The notes under the pieces were generated by a model. That model was not told the origin of the DNA, did not search any database, and saw only the letters and a list, made by a program, of their open reading frames with translations. Shown piece by piece: positions 21,961 through 33,600 of a DNA stretch of 64,000 nt. The first letter of the stretch is position 1. Each line of letters opens with the position of its first letter. This DNA comes from Benincasa hispida (Eukaryota; Streptophyta; Magnoliopsida; Cucurbitales; Cucurbitaceae), in NCBI RefSeq assembly GCF_009727055.1, contig NC_052351.1:57161327-57225326 (forward strand). Direction: 5' to 3'. The position numbers and the translations under genes are program-made.

Positions 21961-23416
21961 TTGCTTGTTTTTGCCAAAACTAAAACCATATCAGTACGTG
22001 TTTAATTATTTATGCATTGGATGTATGTTATAATTAAATAAATCTTGTATGTGCATATAGTATGCCATTTAGATTTAAAATCCCACCATAGGAAACATGC
22101 AACATGCATTGAAAGTATGTTATAATTTGTTGTAATATATAATATACATGTTAGGGTTTCTTGTATTTAATATAAGTGTTATATTAGATATTGAATGCCT
22201 ATATGTTGTGGATGTTTAGCATGTTTAAAGTTTTATAAGCTGTTATAAAATTGGGTTAGACATTTAAAATCCATAACAAAGAACAGTTGCATGCTCACGT
22301 AGGTTAACTACTTGTTTTAATTAGTTAAAATAGATCGTTAAACTTGTAAAACTAAGGCTAAAACTCAATCGGTATATAATCCTGTCGAAGGTTGGGGGTA
22401 TTTAAGTTGACGATCTACAGAACACCTCCTACCTAGGGATTATGACCGAATAATTGAGCATTGGTGACCAGTTTTATGAGTATCCGTGAGCGATGTGAGG
22501 TAATAAGAGGGTTTATCACCTAACATCGTAGGTTTAAGTCCATTTATAAGAGTTATACATGGATAAACCACTAGACTTAGGGTTATTTTTAATTAGCCAG
22601 AAAAGAACCTAAGTATGTGGTTACCCAAACATTAGAACTCTTCAGTGGTAGTGAATAACTTCTATATGATAGAGTTATTAGAAAACTTCAGCGGGAGATT
22701 AATAACCTACACGGTATGTTATTCTTAGCTCTCGCGTCCCTAAGAGTTCACAGTCTGGATTTAAGCGGTACTCCATGTCACCCTGGAAGTGACCTCCCTA
22801 CGAGAGTATTTTTTAGCTTAAATTTAGACTTTGGTGAATAAAGGGAAGTTGTTCGAACAGAAATCAAGTGTATGATTTTGTGTCACCCTGGGAGTGACCT
22901 CCCTACGGAGAGCGGATGTATGTGTCAATACCAAGGTGAACGGAGGAAGTAGTTCATAGTAAGTGGGTGAAGGAAATGTGTCAACATATCCTACGGTCTT
23001 CTTCATTAGTCTGAACTGTGAGATTTTTATGTTGTGCCTACTGGTTAGCTTTAAGCAACCCTTTGCTAGATGTTTAACGATGGCTATCCCCACGAAGGGT
23101 TGTAACATAGGACTCGGAACAACCCAGGCTTCAGTAAAATGAATAGGGTTTTATAGTTCCGTCTTGGGTATTGTTTTCCATTTCGAAGCGATACTCATAC
23201 CGTTCTATAAGATCCGGAAATGGCGGGTCTACACTTACAGAATTATTAAGTGTTAATAATGTCTGACCAAAAGCGGTACCTAAATGACTATCGAAATATG
23301 AGTTATTCTGGAGGTAGTATTTAGTCAAGAATGTCTTGATGTAGTATCATTGTAAAAGAATAATCTTGGGTAAATTATTAAAATTGTTAAAACTTGATTG
23401 GATATAAAATTTCAAA
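21961..23416 (+). other. Untranslated leader of element II
   Basis: No coding region is supported. The block GTGTCACCCTGG(A/G)AGTGACCTCCCTACG occurs at about 22775 and 22880. The text around 22976-23010 (tgtgtcaacatatcctacggtcttcttcatt) has a clear counterpart in the leader of the element at 47967 (about 51230). These elements therefore share a conserved leader that may hold packaging or translation signals. That role is an inference. Confidence 0.65.
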
Positions 23417-24290
23417 ATGACAAGTTCATTAATACAAGTGTTGGCGTCAGATAAATTTATTGGGAATAATTATGTGAATTAGAAATCAAATTTGATACGG
23501 TACTTGTGATAGACAATTTGTGGTTTGTCTTACCTGAGGATTGTCCTCCCATTCCTAGCTCTAACACAAACTGAAATGTTCGAGATGTATATGACAGATG
23601 GGTCAAGGCTAATGATATAGCCTGTGCTTATATCTTCGCCAGCTTATCTGATGTGTTGACAAAAGAAACATGAGGATATGAGTACTACCAAAGAGAGATT
23701 ATGGAATCTCTGCGAGGGATGCCATTAAGCACGTTTACAACAATCGCATCAAAGTGAGGGTCAATGTTTGTGAACATATCCTAGACATGATGGTCCACTT
23801 TCATATGGCAGAAGTAAACAGTGTTGTCATAGACGAGAGAAGTCAAGTTGGTTTTATTTTAGAATCTCTTCTGAAGAGTTTTCTGCAATTTTGAATTCAT
23901 TAATGAATAAAATTTGACTACTCTACTCAATGAGCTACAGGCTTACCAGACAATGTTGAGAACAAAGGGTTTGGTGCCAGAAGTAAATGTTACAACTGCC
24001 AAGAAGAGAGGAATGTCCTCCAAGCCTGAAGTTGTTTCCTCTTCGAAGAGTAAAAGTATTCTTGTGAAGAAAGGCAAAGGGAAAGAGAAGAAGATTCCTA
24101 CTAGATTGAAAGGCAAGGATAGCGCTGCAAAGGGAAATGTTTCCACTGCAACGATGAACGACACTGGAGGAGACACTGCCCTCAATATCTTGTCAAGAAG
24201 AGAGCAGAGAAAAGGTAGCCAGGCTAACTTGACCCTGGGACCATTTGCTCAGCTCATCTAGTGGGAGAAGTTGCTACTTGTTTTTAATTG
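23417..24290 (+). pseudogene. Element II gag (UBN2-type copia gag) with frameshifts
   Basis: The reading starts at ATG 23417 (MTSSLIQVLASDKFIG), continues through stops, then is clear as VRDVYDRWVKANDIACAYIF, ILDMMVHFHMAEVNSVVIDE and SQVGFILESLLKSFLQF, and from 23914 as TTLLNELQAYQTML followed by a lysine-rich linker. The zinc knuckle CFHCNDERHWRRHC (24138-24179, CX2CX4HX4C intact) lies in another frame than the open reading frame at 23914-24261, so a frameshift precedes it. After the knuckle the reading stops. The protease and all pol domains that should follow are absent. Confidence 0.85.
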
Positions 24291-24857
24291 TTAAAACTTG
24301 TATAGAACAAATTGTATATATTTTTGGGATAAATGAAATGTTCATTTTCAAAAAATTATGTTTGTTCAAGCAACCTCTGTTGAGAATCAAATTGTTAAAT
24401 GCCATTTCTAGATATTCAGATATCTAAATGACTGGATCAAAGTATAGAAAGTTTAAAGATTTCTAGATCTGACTGTTAACAAAGAGTTGTTGAGACAGGT
24501 CAGATGTATCTTGCTCAAATAGTTGAGAGTACCTTAATGTAGTGGGAGGAAAGTGTGCTTCCTGGCCATTATTGAGATTAAGATGCAATCCCCTTATAGT
24601 TTTATCAAAAGCCTATTGTATACCTAACAATGTTTACAATAATTCTCTTGGCTAAAGTGTTTGAGAATTACCTAGTAGGACTAGGAATAACAGATAACTT
24701 AGGGCAAGTGGGAGAAATATCGGGTATAGAGATATTGAATGGTAAAAGATGGGTATGGGATGCCTTAGTTTATTGTATTTCTCTATAAAACTCAGAAACT
24801 CAGTCTTATATATCGGATGTATAAGTTACCACTTAAGTTTTAGTCGAAGTGGGAGTT
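24291..24857 (+). other. 3' untranslated part and polypurine tract of element II
   Basis: It contains GGGCAAGTGGGAGA near 24702 and the final purine tract GAAGTGGGAGTTT directly before the 3' LTR (about 24846-24857). The latter is the expected plus-strand priming site. The segment has counterparts on the minus strand at 62656-62846. Confidence 0.7.
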
Positions 24858-26693
24858 TGTTGGGTTTTATGTCCTAAAACTCGTGGTATGTAAACAATGG
24901 AGCTTATTCTGAAAATTCAATAAAGGTGTTATTGAATAGATCTATTGCTTGAATAGAAATCCAATAAACCTAAAAGTCCCTTGACTATTGAATGAGTACT
25001 TGAACTTTATGTGGAGACATAAAGGTGGATCAGGTTCGAGTAAATAGTCAAAATGATCTATAGTACATGGATAAGGTTGGGTACCTTATTCTGGTAACAC
25101 TATTGGATGCGGTCTGCTCTGTAGTTGTTACAAGGAGTTGTAAAGTGCTACAAACGAAGTGATCCTAATTCGTTCATGTTGAACATGAGGAGTGGGGGTG
25201 TTCTTGTGCAAAAGAGTTTATACAAGATCGGACCACGAAATGAGTCACTCTTACTTTATAACACTATTTACTGTTTAAGACTGACTATTTCAAAGCGATG
25301 ACCTAGGTAACTTGACCTTAATCTTGAGCTAACTATGAATTCCTGTTTATCTGGAATTGCCCTTAGATTTGCATAGGTGAGGCTTGGCTCAACAGCGCCA
25401 GCTCAATATGACTGCCATTTCAGGGGTGAGACTGGATAGATAGCTTGGGACATAGGGTGCAAGAGGGAATTCACTCCTACCCACTTTAGGGATAGTAGAG
25501 AGGTTGTTCTCTTAAGTGCTGATTGTAGGGCTTGAACAATGCATCCCGCCCTCTTATTTAGTATGAGAGGGATTCGGTTTTGTGATTGGATCACAAAACA
25601 ACTATTCATTAGGGGATCAGTGGGGACTTAAGGAACAAGAGGTAATTTCGGGGGTAAAACAGAGATTTGACCCAGCCATTATTACGAACAACCTGTGAAA
25701 GGTTAACTTATTAATCATGGTTATATCGAGTGGACTTAATATATCTATAGTGAGGGGAGTTCAACTATGGGCTATAGTGGAGTGACCCATTAGTTAACAA
25801 ATGGAAGATTAGATCGGTCTAATGAGTTTAGCCGATTAATTTCGGTTCATTAGAGTCCATGATCTGTAGGTCCATGAGGTCCCCCTACTAGCTCGGAAAT
25901 GGATTAGCTCTAGAGTAGTGTGATAAGTTAATTTGAAATGTTCAAATTAGAATCAAACAGAATTGGAGAAAATATATTGAAATATGATTTAAATATATGA
26001 AGATGAATTTGTGTAAAAATTAATTTAATATTGGATATTAAATTAATTAGAATTATTTAAATTTTTTAAATAATTATCTATTAATTCTATTAGAAAAATA
26101 ATTTTTTAAATTAATTTGTAAAATTAATAAATTTTGATTTTAGAAATAAAATGTGATTTAAAAATCAATTTTGGATTTTTGGAAATTGTAAAATCACACA
26201 AACTTGAAAAAATGGGTTTTTCATCTTCAACTAGCTTACAAGGAACCTACCTTCTCCTTTGGTTTACTCCAAGCATGAGTTGCATTCAATGCAACACACT
26301 CTTGGCATGATAGTTTGCAATATATTGAAGAGATTGGAGTGAAGAATGAGGTTGAATCGACTGATTTTTTGCTAAAAAAATTGGATGAAGAAGGTGTTCT
26401 TCAATGGGTTGGTTCAGTGAGCTTTCTCCATATTCTCTTTGATTCCAGCTTATTTTGAGTCCCACAACTCAATCTAGAGTACAAAGAGGATAGTAGGGAA
26501 GATCTTGTGGTGGTCTACACAAGGATTCGAAGGATTTTACAGTTGGAAATGAAGATTTCGTTGGTTCGGCCAAAGTATGTTCAGGAAACCCATTATACTC
26601 TGTTTTTAGCATGTTTCTTTTCAACCAAAATTAATGAATTAGAATGCTTATGGATCCTGAACTCTTTCGTTGCGTGATGGTGTCAATCCAACA
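24858..26693 (+). repeat. 3' LTR of copia element II
   Basis: Starts TGTTGGGTTTTATG and ends TCAATCCAACA, followed by the TTTTA duplication. Confidence 0.94.
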
Positions 26694-26698
26694 TTTTA

Positions 26699-28466
26699 CT
26701 CATGTTCCACAGAGCAAGCGTGACAAGCTTGATAGGAGAGATTCATCAGGTATTTTTATAGGCTATAATACTGTCAGCAAGGCCTATAATAATTTTCCAG
26801 CCACAAACTGGAAATATTGTTGTTAGCAGGGACGTCCACTTCCTAGAGGATGAAGAGTAGAGTTGGAATGAAGCAAAGAAGAAGGATCAGACCATAATAG
26901 AGCAACTCAAGTTCTCTGGTTCAAGCATCGAAGAAGAAGATGATTGGAAAAATGAAACAGTGGATGATGTGCTTATGAGAGGAACAAGGTTACTCTCAGA
27001 TGTTTATGAAATATGTAATGTTGCTGTGTGTGAACCTGCTGACTATGCAGAAGCAAAAAAGGATCAAAGGTGGATAGTTGCAATGTAGGAGAAGATGTCA
27101 ATGATAGAGAAGAACAAGACTTGAATCCCTGTAGATAGACCTCAAGGCAGGAAGGTAATTGGGGTGAAGTGGGTGTTAAGAACCAAGCTCCTATTACTAG
27201 ATTAGACACAATTAGGTTACTACTTACAATAGCTGCACAAAAGTCCTGGAAAATTTTTCAGTTGGATGTCAAAGTAGCTTTTTGAAATGGTGTCCTATAG
27301 GAAGAAATTTATGTTGAACAACCCTAAGGATTTGTGAAGGAAGATGAATGAGATAAGGTCTATCTTCTCAAGAAGACTCTCTGTGGACTAGAAAACAAGC
27401 TCCAAGAGCTTGGTATAGCAAAATTGATGAATATTTGCTAAACTTGGGTTTTGTGAAAAGTTTATCAGAAACAACCTTGTATGTTAAGCGCAATGGTACA
27501 GACATTCTTATGGTTTCATTGTATGTGATGACTTTCTAGTTACAGGAAACAACACAGATCATATTCAGAATTTCAAACAAGAGATGATGAAGACGTTTGA
27601 AATGACAGATCTGGGGTTCATGTCATACTTCCTTGGCATGGAGATTAAGCAAGGGCAAGATGAAGTTTTCATATGCCAAAAAAAAAAAATATGTAAAGGA
27701 AATACTGAAGAAGTTTTAAATGGATGAATGCAAGGCAGCAAGAACTCCAATGAATCAAAAGGAGAAGTTATGCAAAGAAGATGGTGTTGTCAAAGTTGAT
27801 GAAAGATATTTTAGAAGTTTGATTGGTTTCTTGATGTATCTCACAGCAACAAGGCCAGACATTTTGAATGTTGTAAGAAGTTTGTCTCGATTTATGCATT
27901 GTGCAAGCGAATTACATCTCAAGGCTGCCAAAAGAGTGATATGATATGTAAAAGGCACAAGTGATTTTGGTATCAAGTTCACAAGAAGCAAGGAGGCCAA
28001 GCTGGTTGGTTTTTCTGATAGTGACTGGGGAGGTTCCATTTGATATGAGGAGCACTCAGGCTATTGTTTTACTTTGGGCTTTAGTGTTTTCTCATGGAGC
28101 TCAAAGAAGCAAGAAACTGTAGCCCAATCCACTGCCAAAGCAGAGTTTATTGCTGCAACAACTACTGTTAATCAAGTTTTATGGCTAAGAAAAATTTTAT
28201 TTGACCTTGATTTTGAGCAAAAAGAAAGCACAGAGATTCTTGTTGACAACCAAGCTGTTATTGCTATCTCTCATAATCTTGTGTTTCATGGGAAGACTAA
28301 ACATTTTAACATCAAGTTATTTTTCTTAAGGGAAGTACAGAAACATGGAGAAGTAACTCTTGTCTACTGCAAAACAGAAAATCAATTTGCAGATATTTTA
28401 ACAAAACCAGTGTCTGCTTGCAAGTTTGAGTTTCTAAGCTCAAGACTTGGTGTTTGCAGCTCCTAA
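26699..28466 (+). pseudogene. Copia element I reverse transcriptase and RNase H, broken
   Basis: This continues the pol of element I after the nested insertion: THVPQSKRDKLDRRDSSGIFIGY (end of integrase), then QRWIVAM, GVKWVLRTK, and LDTIRLLLTIAAQKSWKIFQLDV of reverse transcriptase. A block between the last two is missing. The catalytic YVDD region at about 27520-27532 is out of frame by one missing base. RNase H is well preserved from 27720 (YFRSLIGFLMYLTATRPDI, then an SKKQETVAQSTAKAEFIA core and LVDNQAV) and ends at a stop at 28464-28466, after FADILTKPV and LGVCSS. All breaks are seen directly. The copy is inactive. Confidence 0.85.
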
Positions 28467-28478
28467 AGCAAGTATGAG

Positions 28479-28769
28479 TGTTAAAAAAAAATGCTTTAGG
28501 ACTGAAACAAGTCCACTTTGTTTAAGTTTATTGTGTCAAAGGTTGTTCCTATTTTTAAAGATTAGTTACTTTGTTATTCATGCTCTATAATTGTGGAGCA
28601 AGTATAGGACTTTTTGTTAGAGGGTTGTTGTGTTAAGCTTTAAATATTGTTATGTTCCTCTTTGTAATGCAGATCTCTATTGTCTTTGGCTCAACAAACT
28701 TTACTAAATAATTCATTGCTTCAACTTTGCAATAACAGAATCCTTTGTTTTTCTCATATTAAAATAACA
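28479..28769 (+). repeat. 3' LTR of copia element I
   Basis: 291 bp, matches 14772-15060, followed by the target duplication GAAAG. Confidence 0.93.
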
Positions 28770-28774
28770 GAAAG

Positions 28775-29493
28775 AAATGGGTAAAAATTCTAAGACCTCA
28801 AATACAACTTCTTGAAACTTTAGATCTCAAATCCAAACCGTAGAGAAATTGTGAAGCTTAAATCTGAAGAACGAATGCGAAGAAGAATGAAGAAAGTCTC
28901 AAGAAATCTTTCTAGAGAACAAAAAGAAGAAAAAAAACATTGCCTAGTGTGGAGAAGAACACTGTATAGCCAAGGGAAATTTTGGAAAAGGAAAAACTTA
29001 TTAAGCTGACTCGACAAATTTTTCATATATGCAATTATTTTTACAATGTGCTATATTAATTTGCTAATCTTAACCCTAATATTCCTACCCATTACAAATT
29101 TTCTTTTATATAATAATTATTACTAATTTTGATAAAATAAATTGTTTTAAATAACTTCATAAACGCCCAAACTCAAGGGGATAGCGGAAATAAAATGTCA
29201 CCATTAATGACAACACCAACCCAACTTCTCCCTAAATCTTTTGAATTGGAAGAAATAAAATGACCAAAAAAATTTGGAAAATCAATAGTCTATCGAGCTA
29301 CACAATGAGTAATCTGATTCTAACGATGAGAACAAAACTAGAAAGAGACATTTCTCAAATGCCTCGTTTAAACACTGATCTCTATCAACTGCATTCTTCG
29401 CTTCAGTATGTTTCGTATAAGAATTGTTTATTTGATTCCCCACTTTTTTAGCATTGATTAAACACCTTAGGAAGGAGGGGGATATCGAGAGAA
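28775..29493. other. No gene recognised
   Basis: AT-rich spacer between copia elements I and III. Short open frames are not supported by any family resemblance. Confidence 0.5.
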
Positions 29494-29498
29494 GAGAG

Positions 29499-29952
29499 TG
29501 TTAGACTAAATAATAATACGTATAATTAAAGTTTGAACTATGTATGTGGATTAATAATTTATCACAATGGGTTATTTTATTAGATTGATCTTTTTTATGT
29601 GATCTAATTAATTAAGGCCCTAGATTCCTAATTGAGTATGGACTTAATGGATAGAAGTTCATCTCTAGTTAATTAGGGTTTAATGGGAAACTTAATTGAA
29701 CTAGTATATAAAGAGAGCTTAGGGTTATGGTCCCTAATATACCAAAACAATACGAATTCATGTTTTTCTTGAATCCTATCTAAAGAGAGATCTTACTTAG
29801 AACATTCAAAGTTTTGGTTGAGGAAGACAATAGTCGCCTTATAATTGTGATCAATTTTGCAATGGAATCTGGTTGTTATTCTTGACAGAATTTGGCATGA
29901 ATAATCGGAGGGTTTATCCATCCAATATAGATCTAAAATAATTATGCTAACA
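29499..29952 (+). repeat. 5' LTR of copia element III
   Basis: 454 bp, TGTTAGACTAAATAAT to ATGCTAACA. It is about 80 bp longer than the 3' copy because the latter has lost the segment matching 29553-29633. Confidence 0.92.
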
Positions 29953-29954
29953 AG

Positions 29955-29966
29955 TGGTATCAGAGC
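29955..29966 (+). promoter_or_regulatory. Primer-binding site of element III
   Basis: TGGTATCAGAGC, a perfect initiator tRNA-Met type site two bases after the LTR. Confidence 0.93.
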
Positions 29967-31534
29967 ATGGATTTTATGTTGGATTGTTGGTTTTATGCGT
30001 TTTCCATTGCTATTGTTGATTAAATTTTGGTTTCTGTAAAGAATTTAAAGAATTAAAAACAAAATGGTCAGCTTACTATAGCAACGTTGTAAATCTCACT
30101 GGTGGTAGGTTGGAAATCTTTGCAGTCATTTTTTTTTGGCATTTTGTGTTCTTGGAATCCGTGTTCTTGTCGGTGGTATTTGGCATGCCCATCACCGATT
30201 ATGAATGATGTGCTGGTGGTGGATTAAAGTGGATTTTCTTTTGGGTTGATTATTTTGATTGAATGGTGGTTTCCTATAGTTAAAAGAAAAAGGAAAAAAA
30301 GAAAGAAAACTTATTTCTATTATTGCTAAAATTGAGGATGTTCAATTGAACATTCTTGACAAAAGTCCACCAATGTGATGAAATCCATTGGAAAAGGTTA
30401 AAGATCGTTGAAGGACTTGGGTCTCTTGCCACTGCAAGTTTTTCCTATTAAGACTTTCAGTCAATGATCGACTGGAGTTGTCGTTAGACGAAGTTATCGG
30501 TCAATTACCGATTATAATCTTGTCAGCAGTTATTGGTTTTAATTATCAGTTTTTTTTATTCTTTAATTATCAACGGATGACTTTATGAGTCCGGTTTTAA
30601 ATTTGATTGATAATGGAAAAGTTAATGTTGTTGCGATTTTTTTTTCTGAAAAGTTATGTTAATACTTAATTGATGAATATGAGTTTATACAACTCAATTG
30701 TGATTGATAATTTTGGAAATCGGTGGTTTTTTTTAAGGTTAAAAAAATTGATTGGATTCAGTGAATCTATTTTTTAATAGTTTCGAAATATTGAATTTGT
30801 CAACTATTTGGATTAGTTGCTTATTGAATTTCTTCTCCGCATTTCTAAATTTTCTTGATTAATAATTTGGTGAAATTCTTGAAAAGGATTCTTAGTTCTT
30901 GATTGATAAGTTTGTGAATTTAAATCTAAAATTTGATTCTTAATTTTGATGATATTCATATGTTTTTATTGTTTTAATTGTATTACGTATATGCAATTAT
31001 CAAGTGAATTTTGGTAAAGACTATTTGGTGTTCTTCTTACTTTATTTCTTGTACAATAATATTATTATATTATTGTGTCTTTTATTTTAGATTGGATTGG
31101 TCAAAATAATATGTTACCAAAATAGCCTCTATTATCTAGATTAGTTTAATTCTAAAATATAAGATGTGTATATTCATAATTTATGCGAATGATTATCAGC
31201 CCAAAGGAATATAATTATTTGGCCAAATTGTGGATATGCATGTGGTAATGAGTATGTGACAAGTATAAGGATTGCTCATGTAAAAAATAGTCAATCCAAA
31301 GAAAGGCTATTTTTTTTTTTATAGAGTTTATTGTCAGTACTTTGATTACTACGTTGAGAGTACCATTTACAGTTGATGTCTTTGCTCAAAAGCTAAACAT
31401 CAATGTTGTGCTAGGTATCTTGTCAAAAGAGCCCACCATATATGTGAAATTATTTTTTCATATTTTATTTTATGACATATTGTATTAATTGTGAGCATAT
31501 GCTTTATTCATTTTGTCTTACTCATATATTTGGA
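29967..31534 (+). other. Untranslated leader of element III
   Basis: T-rich leader between primer-binding site and gag. No open frame of note and no secondary insertion recognised. Confidence 0.6.
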
Positions 31535-32335
31535 ACTCTAAGTTCAATCCCTAAGTTAAATGGATTGAACTTCAAGATTTGGAAGGAAAGCCTAGAGATA
31601 CTTCTTGGGTGTATAGATCTGGACCTTGCATTAAGGACCGATAAACCTACTACTACTAAGGAACAACTGAATATGGCTCATATAGAGAAGTGAGAATGGT
31701 CAAATCACATATGTTTGATAATCATTAGGCACACTCCATTTCGGAGTCTTTTCGGGGCTTTATCACAGAAAGTGAAAATTCCAATAAGTTCCTAGCTTAA
31801 ATTGAGAAATATTTTGCTAAAATTGAAAAACGGGAACGAATAGTCTTTTGACTTCTTTAACTTCTATGAGGTATAAGGGCAATGGAGATATAAGGGAAAC
31901 ATTATGGAAATGTCCGATCTCGCAAGTAAATTAAAGGCACTTGACATCGAAATGAATGAAAATTTACTTGTGCATCTGGTACTTATCTCTTTTCCTATAC
32001 AATTCACTCAATTTAAGACAAGCTATAATACTCAAAAGGATAAATGGAGTATTAATGAGCTTATCTCATAATGTGTGCAAGAAGAAGATATGATTAAGAG
32101 AGAAAGGACATAAAGTGCTCATTTGGAAACTGGCTCTCATGATAAGAAGAAAAGGAAATTTATAGATGTTGCAAAAGAAATATCTTAGCAGAATAAAAAC
32201 AAGAAACAAGCCACTGAAAATCCTTGTTTTTTCTGCAAAAAGGAAGGCCACTTCAAGAAAGATTGTCCCAAGTATGACAAGTGGTATGTAAAGAAGGGTA
32301 AACTTCTTTGGTTTGTTCTGAAGTTAATTTAGCTT
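31535..32335 (+). pseudogene. Element III gag with intact zinc knuckle
   Basis: The N-terminal part reads IPKLNGLNFKIWKESLEILL, typical of copia gag. After stops and frameshifts it continues through the helical region near 31870-32070, and it ends with CFFCKKEGHFKKDC at 32225-32266, a perfect CX2CX4HX4C zinc knuckle for RNA binding. Stops include those after HIEK (31693) and near 32068. Confidence 0.8.
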
Positions 32336-32339
32336 TTGT

Positions 32340-33600
32340 ACCTACAGATACTTGGTAGGTAGATTTTGGTGCTACTTCTCATATAAGTATATCAATGTAG
32401 GATTGTCTGTGGAGCTGGCTGCCAAGTGATGCTGAAAGATTCATCTATGTGGGCGATGGAAAAGCAGTTCCAATTGATGCTATTGAGAATTTTAAATTAC
32501 TATTAAAAAATTGTTGTTATTTGGATCTGAATGAGATTTTTATTGTATCATCATTTAGACGAAATTTAGTTTCTATTTCTAGTTTGGACAAATTTGGTTT
32601 TTCTTGTTCTTTTGAAAATAATAAAGTTAGTCTTTTTCAAGATTCTAAGTTTATTGGTACTAGTTCTTTAATTGATGATCTATATATGCTTGATTCTTTT
32701 GCTTCATTTAACAAGATCCTGTTATCTCATTCATGTGGTACAAAGTGTGAATTAAATGAAAATTCCGCTATATTAAGGCACAAGCGTTTAGGTCACATCT
32801 CTAAACAAAGAATTCAGAAACTTGTGTCAGATGGAATTCTTGATTCCCTTGATTTAAGTAACTTCGACGTTTGTGTGGAATGTATTAAGGGAAAAAAGAC
32901 AAAATAAGAAAATTAGGTGCCAACAGATGCTCAGACATCTTAGAACTAATACATATAGACATTTGTGGTCCATTCTTTATGGCTTCTTGGAATGGATAAC
33001 AATATTTTATTACATTGATAGACGACTATTCAAGGTATGAGTATCTATATTTAATTCATGAGAAGTCTCAATCTTTGGACGTTTTCAAGTCTTTCAAAGC
33101 TGAAGTTGAACTTCAACTTGGAAAGAAAATTAAAGCTGTCAAATATGATCGTGGTGGTTAATACTATGGTAGATATGATGGATCAAGTGAACAATGTCGA
33201 GAGTCCTTTGTCAAATACCTAGAGGAGTGTGGAATCATCCCACAATACACTATGTGGGGCAAACCCAGCATAAATTGTGTGGCGGAAAGACGAAATAAAA
33301 CATTTAAGAATATGGTAAGAAGTATGATTAGTTATTCTTCTTTACCAGAATCTCTCTGGAATGAGGCATTAGAGATTGCAACATATATCCTCAATAGGGT
33401 ACCTAGTAAAGCAATAATTAAGACTCCTTACAAACCGTGGACATGAAAAAAGCCTAGTATTAGGCATCTTCACATATGGGGTTATCCAGCTGAGGCTAGA
33501 TCTTACAGGTCTAATGAAAGAAAATTGGACTCAAGAACTATTAGTTGCTATTTGGTTGAGTATTCTAAGCGATCTTGAGGTTTCAAGTTTTATGATCTCA
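32340..33600 (+). pseudogene. Element III protease and integrase, broken
   Basis: The protease site reads VDFGATSHISISM near 32358, with phenylalanine in place of the usual serine after the catalytic aspartate. An open stretch at 32449-32907 covers the rest of the protease and the GAG-pre-integrase zinc region (HKRLGHISKQRIQKL... CVECIKGKK). The integrase core has LIDDYSRYEY near 33013, KYDRGG near 33141 (second Asp at 33147-33149) and CVAERRNKTFKNM with the Glu at 33285-33287. The triad is therefore visible, but stops after GKKTK, at 33160 and at 33444 interrupt it. Confidence 0.84.

Larger units (their letters stand above)
17132..26693 (+). mobile_element. Copia element II: large-LTR, gag-only non-autonomous retrotransposon
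   Basis: LTRs of 1821 and 1836 bp (17132-18952, 24858-26693) are flanked by the perfect duplication TTTTA (17127-17131 and 26694-26698). The flanking integrase reading of element I continues across the insertion. Between the LTRs are a primer-binding site, a long leader with repeat arrays, an Athila-like solo LTR, a gag gene and a purine tract. No protease, integrase, reverse transcriptase or RNase H can be read. It therefore resembles the pol-less gag-bearing class described as TR-GAG elements and would depend on a partner for pol. Confidence 0.9.
14772..28769 (+). mobile_element. Ty1/copia element I, complete outline, split by element II
   Basis: Short LTRs (14772-15060, 28479-28769) are flanked by the perfect target duplication GAAAG (14767-14771 and 28770-28774). 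The order primer-binding site, gag, protease, integrase, reverse transcriptase, RNase H is that of copia. Copia element II (17132-26693) was inserted into the integrase region. Without it element I would be about 4.4 kb. All coding parts carry stops or frameshifts. Confidence 0.92.

Noticed and set aside
10623..28774. Idea that the solo LTR at 10628 and copia element I are linked because both have GAAAG duplications
   Set aside because: The elements belong to different superfamilies and sit in unrelated sequence. A shared 5-base word is plausible by chance.
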